This document shows positions 1-5,832 of a stretch of DNA of 6,537 nt, one piece after another. The notes under the pieces were generated by a model. The model did not search any database. It was not told the origin of the DNA and saw only the letters and a list, made by a program, of their open reading frames with translations. Position numbers and translations under genes: made by a program. Each line of letters begins with the position of its first letter. The stretch's first letter is position 1. This DNA is from Planctomycetaceae bacterium (GTDB taxonomy: Bacteria; Planctomycetota; Planctomycetia; Planctomycetales; Planctomycetaceae), in assembly GCA_003503535.1 (NCBI GenBank), contig DOCI01000269.1, positions 1 through 6,537 on the forward strand, given 5' to 3'.

Positions 1-7
1 TTAGCGG

Positions 8-44
8 AAGCCCCCGGAAGTTCGACGATTCGGGGGCTTTTCTT
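8..44 (+). terminator. Rho-independent terminator of an upstream gene outside the window
   Basis: A perfect 9-bp GC-rich stem (AAGCCCCCG at 8-16 pairing with CGGGGGCTT at 31-39) encloses a 14-base loop and runs into a T-rich tail (TTTT at 38-41, then CTT). This is a classical intrinsic terminator for a + strand transcript entering from the left. The opposite strand has no T-run after the stem, so it should not work well in reverse. It isolates the leader of the first gene from upstream transcription. Confidence 0.8.
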
Positions 45-385
45 CGAGAGCGCCCCGCCACCCAGGTTTGATTATTTCCAGGTATTCATCTGATGATAAA
101 CCAGTGTTCTTAAAAATCGTTGAATTTGCAATTACCACCATTCCCCAGATTGTGTAGTGCTATCCAGATTTCATCTTGGAAATCGATCTTTGCACAACTG
201 ACAACAGATGGTACATTTTCCAATTCCGAGCGTTCGTCGGCGTCAAATCGTCACTGAATCCTGTCGTATTTCACAGGCCTCGATTTGATTTCACTTCGAT
301 CTCCCTCGCACAAACCCTGTATTTACAGGACCACAGATGCTCAATTCGGGCATTCAAGGAGCAAACGGCTCTCACTGTTGTCCCT

Positions 386-401
386 GTCTCTCCTGAGAGA
401 C
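386..401 (+). repeat. Short perfect palindrome in the leader of the first gene
   Basis: GTCTCT (386-391) and AGAGAC (396-401) form a perfect 6-bp stem with a CCTG loop. As DNA the two arms extend to 7 bp with a 2-base centre. It ends 16 bases before the ribosome binding site at 418. It could be an operator for a dimeric repressor or a small hairpin in the 5' untranslated region. A hairpin of this size also occurs by chance, so the functional reading is tentative. Confidence 0.35.
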
Positions 402-417
402 CCGATCCCCGACCGAC

Positions 418-422
418 AAGGA
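418..422 (+). promoter_or_regulatory. Ribosome binding site that fixes the start of the first gene
   Basis: AAGGA lies 9 bases before the ATG at 432. The same frame is open further upstream to a TTG at 285, but those extra 49 residues would bury the signal peptide that begins at the 432 start. The Shine-Dalgarno spacing and the signal peptide agree on 432. Confidence 0.7.
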
Positions 423-431
423 TGTCGTCTC

Positions 432-1337
432 ATGAAATTTTGTCGCTTCAACGTGACTTTGCCTTCTTCAGTCGCCCTGTGCCTGTTTGTTATTTCCTCA
501 ACGTCTCCCTCAGACGTTCTGGCGCAAAATGGACAACCAGCTGCCAATCCAAAACCAGCAGCACCGATCAATCAGGCCCTCAATCCAGAACTGGATCATA
601 TTCTCAATAACTGGGAAAAAGCGGGGGATTTCACCAAAAAACTCGAAGGCAAACACAAACGCTATATTTACGATCATGTCTTCATGGTGGAGAAGTGGTC
701 GGAAGGGGAGTTTTACTATGAAGCTCCTGATAAGGGGCGCATTGATTTAGAGGCACCTTCCAACTTTAAGGAAGGACAAAAACGTCCACGAAACGGCAAA
801 GAGTACGCGATCCAAAAAGATAAGCCGGAACGCTGGATTTGCGACGGTAAGCAGGTTTTTGCCATCGATGAAGATCGCAAAGAATATCAGCGTTTGCCAA
901 TTCCGGTTGACTCTCAGGGTGAAAACATTGTCGATGGCCCGCTCCCATTCCTGTTTGGAATCTCCAAAGAAAAAGTGCTGATGCGATATAACATTACTTT
1001 GCATACTCCCGCCACTGGTGGACGGCACAATCTGGAAGGTGGAATTATCCACCTGAAAGTGAAGCCTCTCTGGCAACAGGATGCTGCGAACTGGCAACAG
1101 GCCGAGGTCATGCTCGATGCCCGCAGCTATCTTCCGACTGCGATTCGACTGATTCATCCGGGTGGCAATGTGGAAACCGGTGGGAATAACGAGACGGTTT
1201 ATGTCTTTGAGGACGTCGTCCGCAATGCCGATCAGGGAATTGTGGGTGTGTTATGGAAGGGTGATCCGTTTGATCCCCGCCTGCGTGGATACAAAGAATT
1301 GACTCAAACTTCGATGGAACCGACTGGCAGCAGGTGA
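432..1337 (+). CDS. Secreted TIGR03009-type planctomycete protein with LolA-like features
   Basis: A 301-residue protein predicted to be exported. The start at 432 is chosen over the longer in-frame TTG at 285 because it has AAGGA 9 bases upstream and opens a signal peptide: K2/R5, a hydrophobic stretch at about 8-24, and a likely cleavage after V-L-A31. A low-complexity Pro/Ala/Asn linker (35-50) follows, then the mature domain from about residue 52. I recognise it as the Planctomycetes-restricted TIGR03009 family, whose function is unknown. The order of motifs recalls LolA/outer-membrane lipoprotein-sorting folds: a [12 protein letters not shown] strand pair (92-103), then [12 protein letters not shown] (135-146), then late strands A-E-V-M-L-D (224-229) and E-T-V-Y-V-F-E-D-V (254-262). 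No Cys follows the cleavage site, so it is not a lipoprotein. An envelope role, perhaps binding a hydrophobic ligand, is inference. It appears monocistronic, with spacers on both sides. Confidence 0.85.
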   Translation: MKFCRFNVTLPSSVALCLFVISSTSPSDVLAQNGQPAANPKPAAPINQALNPELDHILNNWEKAGDFTKKLEGKHKRYIYDHVFMVEKWSEGEFYYEAPDKGRIDLEAPSNFKEGQKRPRNGKEYAIQKDKPERWICDGKQVFAIDEDRKEYQRLPIPVDSQGENIVDGPLPFLFGISKEKVLMRYNITLHTPATGGRHNLEGGIIHLKVKPLWQQDAANWQQAEVMLDARSYLPTAIRLIHPGGNVETGGNNETVYVFEDVVRNADQGIVGVLWKGDPFDPRLRGYKELTQTSMEPTGSR

Positions 1338-1404
1338 GTTGAGTTCTTTCGAAGTCACCTGATCATGGTTCTTTAAGAGAAAAACGCATAAAAATTCAGG
1401 GATA

Positions 1405-1438
1405 CCAGGCGATAACACGAAGTTGTTTCTGGATTTTT
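1405..1438 (+). terminator. Possible weak terminator after the first gene
   Basis: An interrupted hairpin, with CCAG (1405-1408) pairing with CTGG (1429-1432) and inner AACA (1414-1417) pairing with TGTT (1424-1427), is followed at once by ATTTTT (1433-1438). It sits about 70 bases past the stop codon. The 5-base bulge (1409-1413) makes the stem weak. An alternative longer fold pairs 1390-1399 with 1429-1438 and would consume the T-run. Confidence 0.3.
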
Positions 1439-1470
1439 GGGAATTCAATTGCAAGAATAAGATATCGAGA

Positions 1471-1500
1471 AGTTCAGAACATCTCTTTCTATTTTGAACT
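1471..1500 (+). repeat. Inverted repeat upstream of the Minf_1886-family gene
   Basis: AGTTCAGAA (1471-1479) faces TTTTGAACT (1492-1500): 8 of 9 positions complementary, separated by 12 bases and ending 27 bases before the start codon. The motif TATCGAG also occurs on both sides (1463-1469 and 1511-1517). It could be an operator or a leader hairpin, but the match is short. Confidence 0.3.
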
Positions 1501-1526
1501 GAAATATCTGTATCGAGGGACGATTC

Positions 1527-1934
1527 ATGATGACAACGGGCGATGTACTGAGTCTGAAAAAACCGTATCATCGAAATGCGTATGAATTTGTTTTCGACGC
1601 CTTGCGTTACACTCAGGATATGCTCGACCGTGATCGACTGATTGATGGCATGACCGGAGACTCAGCTCATATTTCCGGGACTGAATTACTCGAAGGCATC
1701 CGCTTGCTCGCTTTGGAACGCTACGGTTTACTGACTCAAACCGTCTTTCGCAACTGGGGAGTTCGCTCCACTGAAGATTTCGGTCGCATTGTTTTCGACT
1801 TGATCGAACGAGGCGAAATGAAAAAGACAGAACGCGATCAGCTGAGCGATTTTGTCGAAGTCTTTCACTTCAAAGATGCATTCGATACTAATTATGTCCT
1901 CGACTTGAGCGAAGCATTTAAGTCCCACCGATAA
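1527..1934 (+). CDS. Minf_1886 family protein (Planctomycetes/Verrucomicrobia-restricted)
   Basis: A 135-residue soluble protein with no signal peptide or membrane segment. I recognise it as the Minf_1886 family, a short conserved-hypothetical family of Planctomycetes and Verrucomicrobia; its length fits. Hallmarks are [10 protein letters not shown] (14-23), [12 protein letters not shown] (48-59), N-W-G-V (76-79) with [10 protein letters not shown] (81-90), and an acidic end with F-H-F-K-D-A-F (113-119). It looks mostly helical. Its biochemical function is unknown, and no catalytic motif or metal site can be argued from one sequence. GAGGGA (1515-1520) lies 6 bases before the first ATG and 9 before a second, adjacent ATG (1530). 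Either could be used, which changes the product by only one residue. The gene is separated by more than 150 bases on each side, so it may have its own transcript. Confidence 0.88.
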   Translation: MMTTGDVLSLKKPYHRNAYEFVFDALRYTQDMLDRDRLIDGMTGDSAHISGTELLEGIRLLALERYGLLTQTVFRNWGVRSTEDFGRIVFDLIERGEMKKTERDQLSDFVEVFHFKDAFDTNYVLDLSEAFKSHR

Positions 1935-1952
1935 ATAACAGGTATTGGCCAG

Positions 1953-2054
1953 CCGAGTCCGTGATGACTCGGGTGGGTTCGATTCGCCCACGGCTCTGCT
2001 TGTTCTGCCAAGGCACAATGATCGTGAGAAAACCTGAGTCATCCTGACTCGGCT
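1953..2054 (+). repeat. Nested inverted repeats (GAGTC/GACTC arms) in the spacer
   Basis: The spacer between two genes carries four related arms. CCGAGTC (1953-1959) pairs perfectly with GACTCGG (1966-1972) over a 6-base loop. GAGTC (2036-2040) pairs with GACTC (2046-2050) over a 5-base loop, extended by a T-G wobble and C-G. In addition AGCCGAGTC (1951-1959) is an exact 9-base inverted match to GACTCGGCT (2046-2054), and TGACTCGG occurs twice as a direct repeat (1965-1972, 2045-2052). Between them GTGGG (1973-1977) faces CCCAC (1987-1991). RNA could therefore fold either as two local hairpins or as one long-range stem. There is no T-run, so it is not a standard terminator. Confidence 0.65.
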
Positions 2055-2089
2055 TGCCTGAAGATCACTCTTAGGGAACCAGATCGACA

Positions 2090-2551
2090 ATGAATCAGGC
2101 GGTTGTCGAAACGCAGGCTACTCCGACGGCTTCAAAGAAGCATGCTCTCCCTTTTTATCTGGCGATATTGCTGGGCATCTGCTGGCTTATTTCACTGGCA
2201 ATTCTTTCCCTGTTCACGGCCAATCCCGTCACACTCAATCGTGTCCAGATTATGAGAGCGGATGCAGTCATTGCTGCAGAGATTGTCGATATTCAGGGCA
2301 CAATCCGCGTTGATGAAGTGCTTTTTACCCGGCAGGGAGTCGATGTCGAGCCTGAAACCACTTTTCAAGTACTGCCACCCAGTCCTCACTGGCAGCCACA
2401 GATGCAGCGGATTCTGCCAATTTTGCGAGATGCTGACGGAAACTGGCGAATCGCTCCTGCACCACTGCCGAAAACCGTTGAAATCGATTATCCCGATCGG
2501 CCCGATGTGAGGGCAGAGGTCAAGGAAATTGTATCGTCGCTACCGCATTAA
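2090..2551 (+). CDS. Small single-pass membrane-anchored protein, function unknown
   Basis: A 153-residue protein I cannot assign to a named family. Residues 1-18 are polar and end in K16-K17-H18. Residues 20-43 form one strong hydrophobic helix (L-P-F-Y-L-A-I-L-L-G-I-C-W-L...), followed by N-P-V-T-L-N-R-V-Q-I (45-54) and about 100 soluble residues rich in short beta-like segments and prolines. The positive charge before the helix predicts an inside amino end and an extracytoplasmic carboxyl domain. Uncleaved anchoring is more likely than secretion, since no signal-peptidase site follows the helix clearly. AGGG (2073-2076) is the only plausible Shine-Dalgarno, 13 bases before ATG, slightly far. 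The N-P-V-T-L-N stretch looks conserved-family-like, but that is memory rather than a search result. A link to the ABC cluster 557 bases downstream is possible but unproven. Confidence 0.75.
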   Translation: MNQAVVETQATPTASKKHALPFYLAILLGICWLISLAILSLFTANPVTLNRVQIMRADAVIAAEIVDIQGTIRVDEVLFTRQGVDVEPETTFQVLPPSPHWQPQMQRILPILRDADGNWRIAPAPLPKTVEIDYPDRPDVRAEVKEIVSSLPH

Positions 2552-2564
2552 ATGACTGATGCGG
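2543..2564 (+). repeat. Hairpin straddling the stop codon of the membrane protein gene
   Basis: CCGCAT (2543-2548) and ATGCGG (2559-2564) pair perfectly over a 10-base loop that contains the TAA stop (2549-2551). No T-run follows directly; TTTTT appears only about 35 bases later (near 2600). It may protect the 3' end or be coincidental. Confidence 0.3.
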
Positions 2565-2862
2565 GCAATACAATTCAGACCAACGATACCGATTGTGCGT
2601 TTTTCAGTTTGAAAATCTCATGAATTCGCCAACGTTTCTGCTCGAATGCTCGTATCGTGGTTAGGGTCTGCTTATACTCAGGACGCATTTCAGACTGGAG
2701 AGATCGTTTTCAATCGCTTGAAAACCTCTTTTTCTTCAGGGTTTTTGAAAAAGATTGCGTTCTGCGTATCTCTTCAAAGACGAATCCCACCCGAGGAATG
2801 TGATGGGATTTTGCGGAAGATGGATTTTCAACAGGACTATTGGAATGTTCCCTTTTAGAATG

Positions 2863-2880
2863 CGAGATTGAAAAATCTCG
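2863..2880 (+). repeat. Perfect 7-bp hairpin with GAAA tetraloop
   Basis: CGAGATT (2863-2869) pairs with AATCTCG (2874-2880) over GAAA, a stable GNRA-class tetraloop on the + strand. No T-run follows on either strand, so it is not a standard terminator. The next hairpin begins only 8 bases later, which suggests a structured RNA segment. Confidence 0.45.
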
Positions 2881-2887
2881 AATGTAA

Positions 2888-2909
2888 ACGAAAGTGCTTG
2901 CTCTTTCGT
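2888..2909 (+). repeat. Perfect 7-bp hairpin, second of a tandem pair
   Basis: ACGAAAG (2888-2894) pairs with CTTTCGT (2903-2909) over an 8-base loop. It stands 7 bases after the GAAA-capped hairpin. Two perfect stems this close together in a non-coding stretch is more than I would expect by chance, but the sequence does not show whether the region is transcribed. Confidence 0.4.
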
Positions 2910-2995
2910 CGAATTCGCGGATCAGAACTCGAAATCTAAGCTGGAATGCTGCACTATTCCTGTTACTCATACAATTTTTTAGAGCATATGGGCGT

Positions 2996-3047
2996 CAGGA
3001 CTTTAGTCTGTAGTTCATGGCTCGAACCTCTCGGCTAAAGCCGAGAG
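2996..3047. repeat. REPIN-like pair of inverted palindromes
   Basis: The first palindrome, GACTTTAGTC (2999-3008), has a TTTA centre. The second, CTCTCGGC (3028-3035) pairing with GCCGAGAG (3040-3047), has a TAAA centre. The two cores, CTTTAG and CTAAAG, are reverse complements, so the units stand in opposite orientation about 20 bases apart. This is the architecture of REPINs, non-autonomous repeats moved by RAYT (REP-associated tyrosine) transposases. No RAYT gene lies in the window. The second stem (8 bp, 4-base loop) is the stronger and could also act as a hairpin in the leader of the ABC operon, ending 62 bases before its start codon. Confidence 0.5.
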
Positions 3048-3108
3048 AAATTCAGTTCAGAGATCATTTAGTTTTTCATCCATAGTGAACACGGGTAAGG
3101 CTTGAGGC

Positions 3109-4041
3109 ATGAATCAACCGGAAAATGTGATTGAGATTCGCAATCTTTCCAAAGTCTATCGTGATTTTTGGGGCCGTAAGAAAGTACAGGCTCTGAAATC
3201 GCTGAGTCTGGACGTCAAAAAAGGCGAAATTTTTGGCTTACTTGGACCAAACGGTTCAGGGAAAACGACAACCATGAAGTTGCTGCTCGGTCTGTTGTTT
3301 CCGACAACCGGCGATGTGAGTATGTTCGGCGAGCCCGCTTCGAACGTCGAAAAGAACGAAAAAATCGGCTACCTGCCGGAAGAATCGTACCTGTATCGCT
3401 TCCTGAATGCGGACGAAACCCTCGATTTTTACGGTCGCCTGTTCAATATTTCGAGTGACGAACGTAAAAAACGACGAGACGCTCTCATTGAACGAGTCGG
3501 CCTGCAACACGCCCGTAAACGTCAGCTCAAAGAGTATTCCAAGGGGATGACCCGTCGTATCGGGCTGGCCCAGGCTTTGATCAACGATCCCGATCTGGTT
3601 CTGCTCGATGAACCGACCAGTGGTCTGGATCCGATCGGAACCCGAGACATGAAAGACATGATTCTCGACCTGCGGGATCAGGGGAAAACGGTTGTGATGT
3701 GTTCCCACCTGCTGGCCGATGTGCAGGATGTTTGTGACCGCATCGCCATTCTTTATGGCGGCGAATTGAAGGTCATGGGCCGAGTTGATGAACTCCTCAA
3801 ATCGAAAGAGCAGGAACAGATTCTGACTTCGACATTGAGTGATGAAGCACTAAATGAGGTCAAAGCGGTTCTGGTCAAGCACAATGCGGAATTTATTTCT
3901 GCAGACCGTCCGACGGCTACTCTCGAAGATCTGTTCCTGAAAACGGTTCAGATTTCACAGGCACAGCCGGGCAAGCGATTCGTGTCTGCAGACGACAAAG
4001 CCGAGTCGCCTCTGGATAACGAAGAAAAGCCAGCGACATAA
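3109..4041 (+). CDS. ABC transporter ATP-binding protein (ABC-2 exporter type)
   Basis: A 310-residue cytoplasmic ATPase that powers transport by the permease encoded next. All nucleotide-binding motifs are present in order: Walker A G-P-N-G-S-G-K-T (46-53), Q-loop region I-G-Y-L-P-E-E (86-92) with Glu where classical proteins have Gln, signature Y-S-K-G-M (143-147) instead of LSGGQ, Walker B L-V-L-L-D-E-P (163-169) with catalytic E168, D-loop S-G-L-D (171-174), and switch H200. The Y-S-K-G-M signature and L-P-E-E loop are usual for the ABC-2 drug/antibiotic/polysaccharide-exporter branch (CcmA/NatA-like), so they are not defects. After about residue 225 there is an extension with the typical T-L-E-D-L-F-L motif (271-277) and a charged tail. 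TAAGG (3096-3100) lies 8 bases before the ATG. A GAGG at 3104-3107 is too close to be the ribosome site. The permease gene starts 108 bases downstream. The substrate is unknown. Confidence 0.95.
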   Translation: MNQPENVIEIRNLSKVYRDFWGRKKVQALKSLSLDVKKGEIFGLLGPNGSGKTTTMKLLLGLLFPTTGDVSMFGEPASNVEKNEKIGYLPEESYLYRFLNADETLDFYGRLFNISSDERKKRRDALIERVGLQHARKRQLKEYSKGMTRRIGLAQALINDPDLVLLDEPTSGLDPIGTRDMKDMILDLRDQGKTVVMCSHLLADVQDVCDRIAILYGGELKVMGRVDELLKSKEQEQILTSTLSDEALNEVKAVLVKHNAEFISADRPTATLEDLFLKTVQISQAQPGKRFVSADDKAESPLDNEEKPAT

Positions 4042-4049
4042 GTCTGGCT
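4028..4049 (+). repeat. Hairpin straddling the stop codon of the ATPase gene
   Basis: AGCCAG (4028-4033) pairs with CTGGCT (4044-4049) over a 10-base loop that contains the TAA stop (4039-4041). No T-run follows directly; the TTTTTT at 4109-4114 is about 60 bases further on, so full termination between ATPase and permease is unlikely. It may modulate the ratio of the two subunits, or be chance. Confidence 0.25.
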
Positions 4050-4149
4050 GTAACATTGGCGAGTCGAGCGTCTGGTCACTCAATCGTCGCAAAATATGAC
4101 AACTGTGATTTTTTCTATTCGATGATTCTCTAGTGGAGTAACGCGAACA

Positions 4150-5832
4150 ATGTCCTTTGACGTTGTCGGATTTGATTTTCTCGAAGGGCTGACACACTTT
4201 CTAAAAGTGTTCGGCGGCGTTGCTTTGACTGCGCTCATCGTTTCCTTCATTCTGGCCCTCATCCAATATGGTGGACGTGGACCTGGCCTGTTTTTCAAAA
4301 CATTGTGGCAGGCTCTGGTCGATTTTGCCCACACTTCGCCACGGCGTGTCTGGGCGATTACCGAACTGACCTGGAAAGAGTCGGCTCGAAAGAAGGCACT
4401 GTTTGTCTTCGTTGTGTTCGCCATTCTTATCATGTTTGCTGGCTGGTTCCTGAGAGACTCTGTTGATCGAGCCGATCTGCAATTAAAAATTTATGTCAAA
4501 TTTGTCCTGACAGCGATTTCGTGGCTGACGCTCCCGGTCATTCTCCTGCTTTCCTGTTGGGGATTGCCGGCTGATATCAAAAACCGTTCCCTGCATACCG
4601 TCGTGACGAAACCAATCCGCCGTCATGAAGTTGTGCTGGGGCGTTTCTTCGGCTTCACACTTGTCGGTACTGTCATTTTGCTGGTCATGGGAAGTGTAGG
4701 TTATCTGTGGACAGTTGGCCAAATGCCCGAAGCAGCGAAATCTGAACTGGTCGGTCGCGTTCCTGTCTACGGGGATATGACCTACTCCAATCGCATTGGA
4801 GACCGTCCTGATTTTGATGATCCCAACAATCCCCAGAACCCGGCTTCAGCCGCGACGAACGTGGGAGATGTCTGGGAATTCCGAAGTTACATTGAAGGGG
4901 GAACCAAATCCCGTACTTTCTACGACTTCGACAATATTGATGTCGCTGCTGCCAAACGAGCCGGACAATTCCGGATTGAATACAATTTCGAAGCGTTCCG
5001 AACTCATAAGGGAGATATCGAAAAACGATTGCTGTGCCGAATTACAATTGTCAATAATGAATCTGGATTGAGAGTCCCTCTGGAGACATTTGAGGTTAAG
5101 GAATTCAGCAACCGTTCAGCCGATAAAACGATTATTCTCGGGGGCACTGACGAAGAGGGCAACCCCATCGAAACAGTGACTTATCGCGAAGAAAACACGA
5201 ACGAAGTCAAATCGGTCAACATCTTCGATGAACTTCTCAAGGGTGGAGATATCACCGTTGAAGTGCAATGCCTGGACCCGGGACAATTCCTCGGAATGGC
5301 TCGTCCCGACCTGTTCATTCGCATGCCCGATCGCCCATTCTACATCACGTTTTTCAAGGCCATCTTTGGGATTTGGCTGGAAATGGTGCTGATTATCGTT
5401 CTCGGAGTGACAGCCAGTTGCTTTGTGAAGGGGCCGGTCGCCACATTGCTGACCTTCGGAATGCTGGTTATCGGATCAGGCTTCAGTGAGCTGATGCAAT
5501 CATTGGCAATCGGAACCAGTGAAGGCGGCGGCCCGTTTGAGTCGGCTTACCGTATGTTTATGCACTTGAATCCGTCTGTCAGTATTGATGATGGCCCCTT
5601 AAAAACCATCATGACGATCGTCGATCAGGCGGCACTCGGTTTCCTCTGGACTGTCCAATATTTATTCCCTCAATTTGAGTATTATAACATGGTTCCTTTC
5701 GTCGCTAACGGCTTCGATGTCCCATGGAAGGCCTCATTGCTGCCGAGTATTCTCGTCACGCTGGCCTTTGTGATTCCCTGTTTAATCCTCGGGTACTTCT
5801 CGATGCAATTAAGAGAGATGGAAGCGAAATAA
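4150..5832 (+). CDS. ABC-2-type transporter permease with large extracytoplasmic insert
   Basis: A 560-residue membrane protein, the expected channel-forming partner of the ATPase just upstream. Hydrophobic segments lie at about 19-39, 83-101, 116-137, 165-187, 399-425, 429-450 and 530-552, with a weaker one near 490-505. Between the fourth and fifth stands a polar block of about 210 residues (188-398), rich in Asp/Asn and aromatic residues and probably facing the periplasm. The stretch [18 protein letters not shown] (65-82) before the second helix resembles the amphipathic elbow that opens ABC-2 permeases, so the first helix (19-39) looks like an extra amino-terminal anchor. This is much longer than a minimal 250-400 residue ABC-2 permease because of that helix and the insert. 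GGAG (4135-4138) sits 11 bases before ATG. The stop overlaps the next start by one base. Export rather than import is inferred from the family type; the cargo is unknown. Confidence 0.88.
   Translation: MSFDVVGFDFLEGLTHFLKVFGGVALTALIVSFILALIQYGGRGPGLFFKTLWQALVDFAHTSPRRVWAITELTWKESARKKALFVFVVFAILIMFAGWFLRDSVDRADLQLKIYVKFVLTAISWLTLPVILLLSCWGLPADIKNRSLHTVVTKPIRRHEVVLGRFFGFTLVGTVILLVMGSVGYLWTVGQMPEAAKSELVGRVPVYGDMTYSNRIGDRPDFDDPNNPQNPASAATNVGDVWEFRSYIEGGTKSRTFYDFDNIDVAAAKRAGQFRIEYNFEAFRTHKGDIEKRLLCRITIVNNESGLRVPLETFEVKEFSNRSADKTIILGGTDEEGNPIETVTYREENTNEVKSVNIFDELLKGGDITVEVQCLDPGQFLGMARPDLFIRMPDRPFYITFFKAIFGIWLEMVLIIVLGVTASCFVKGPVATLLTFGMLVIGSGFSELMQSLAIGTSEGGGPFESAYRMFMHLNPSVSIDDGPLKTIMTIVDQAALGFLWTVQYLFPQFEYYNMVPFVANGFDVPWKASLLPSILVTLAFVIPCLILGYFSMQLREMEAK

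Larger units (their letters stand above)
45..431. other. Leader/intergenic region before the first gene
   Basis: About 390 bases without a gene I can support. Open frames that cross it have no ribosome binding site and overlap the real gene downstream. It should hold the promoter of the gene at 432, but I find no convincing -35/-10 pair. The best fits (for example TTGCAC at 190 with TACATT at 212) are too weak to call. Visible structure is a short CCTGT/ACAGG inverted repeat (260-264/273-277) and the stronger palindrome at 386-401, listed separately. Confidence 0.5.
2552..3108. other. 557-base intergenic region rich in hairpins, no supported gene
   Basis: The open frames here (70 codons at 2646-2858 on +, 86 codons at 2710-2970 on -) lack ribosome binding sites, recognisable motifs and plausible composition. 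I regard the stretch as non-coding. It contains an A/T-rich imperfect stem (2721-2726 with 2740-2745), two perfect hairpins (2863-2880, 2888-2909), a GGAAT/ATTCC repeat (2943-2947/2956-2960) with TTTTTT at 2975-2980, and a REPIN-like palindrome pair (2996-3047). It must also carry the promoter for the ABC operon, but no clear -35/-10 pair stands out. Confidence 0.55.

Noticed and set aside
190..217. Candidate promoter TTGCAC with TACATT, 16-base spacing
   Set aside because: Only 3 of 6 and 4 of 6 matches to the sigma-70 consensus. Matches this weak are expected by chance in a 390-base leader, and planctomycete promoters are poorly defined.
285..431. Longer amino end for the first gene, from TTG at 285
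   Set aside because: It has no ribosome binding site and would place 49 residues ahead of a clear signal peptide, whereas ATG 432 has AAGGA at proper spacing.
176..610. 144-codon open frame overlapping the first gene
   Set aside because: It shares its second half with the well-supported gene in another frame, has no Shine-Dalgarno or family motif, and has a composition unlike a folded protein.
2646..2858. 70-codon + strand open frame in the long spacer
   Set aside because: No ribosome binding site before its ATG, no recognisable motif, and it overlaps an A/T-rich inverted repeat.
2710..2970. 86-codon - strand open frame in the long spacer
   Set aside because: No ribosome binding site on the - strand upstream of 2970. 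It runs through two perfect hairpins and its translation is low-quality (Ser/Arg/Lys-rich, no motif).
3051..3086. Candidate promoter for the ABC operon (TTCAGA near 3056, CATAGT at 3081)
   Set aside because: A spacer of about 19 bases and poor matches to both boxes. Not enough to call.
3194..3555. Possible defective ATPase, because the Q-loop has Glu and the signature is YSKGM rather than LSGGQ
   Set aside because: Both variants are normal in the ABC-2 exporter branch. Walker A, Walker B, D-loop and H-loop are intact, so the enzyme should be active.
4042..4149. A terminator or separate promoter between ATPase and permease
   Set aside because: The T-run (4109-4114) has no adjacent stem, and no -35/-10 pair with normal spacing is visible. 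Co-transcription is the simpler reading.
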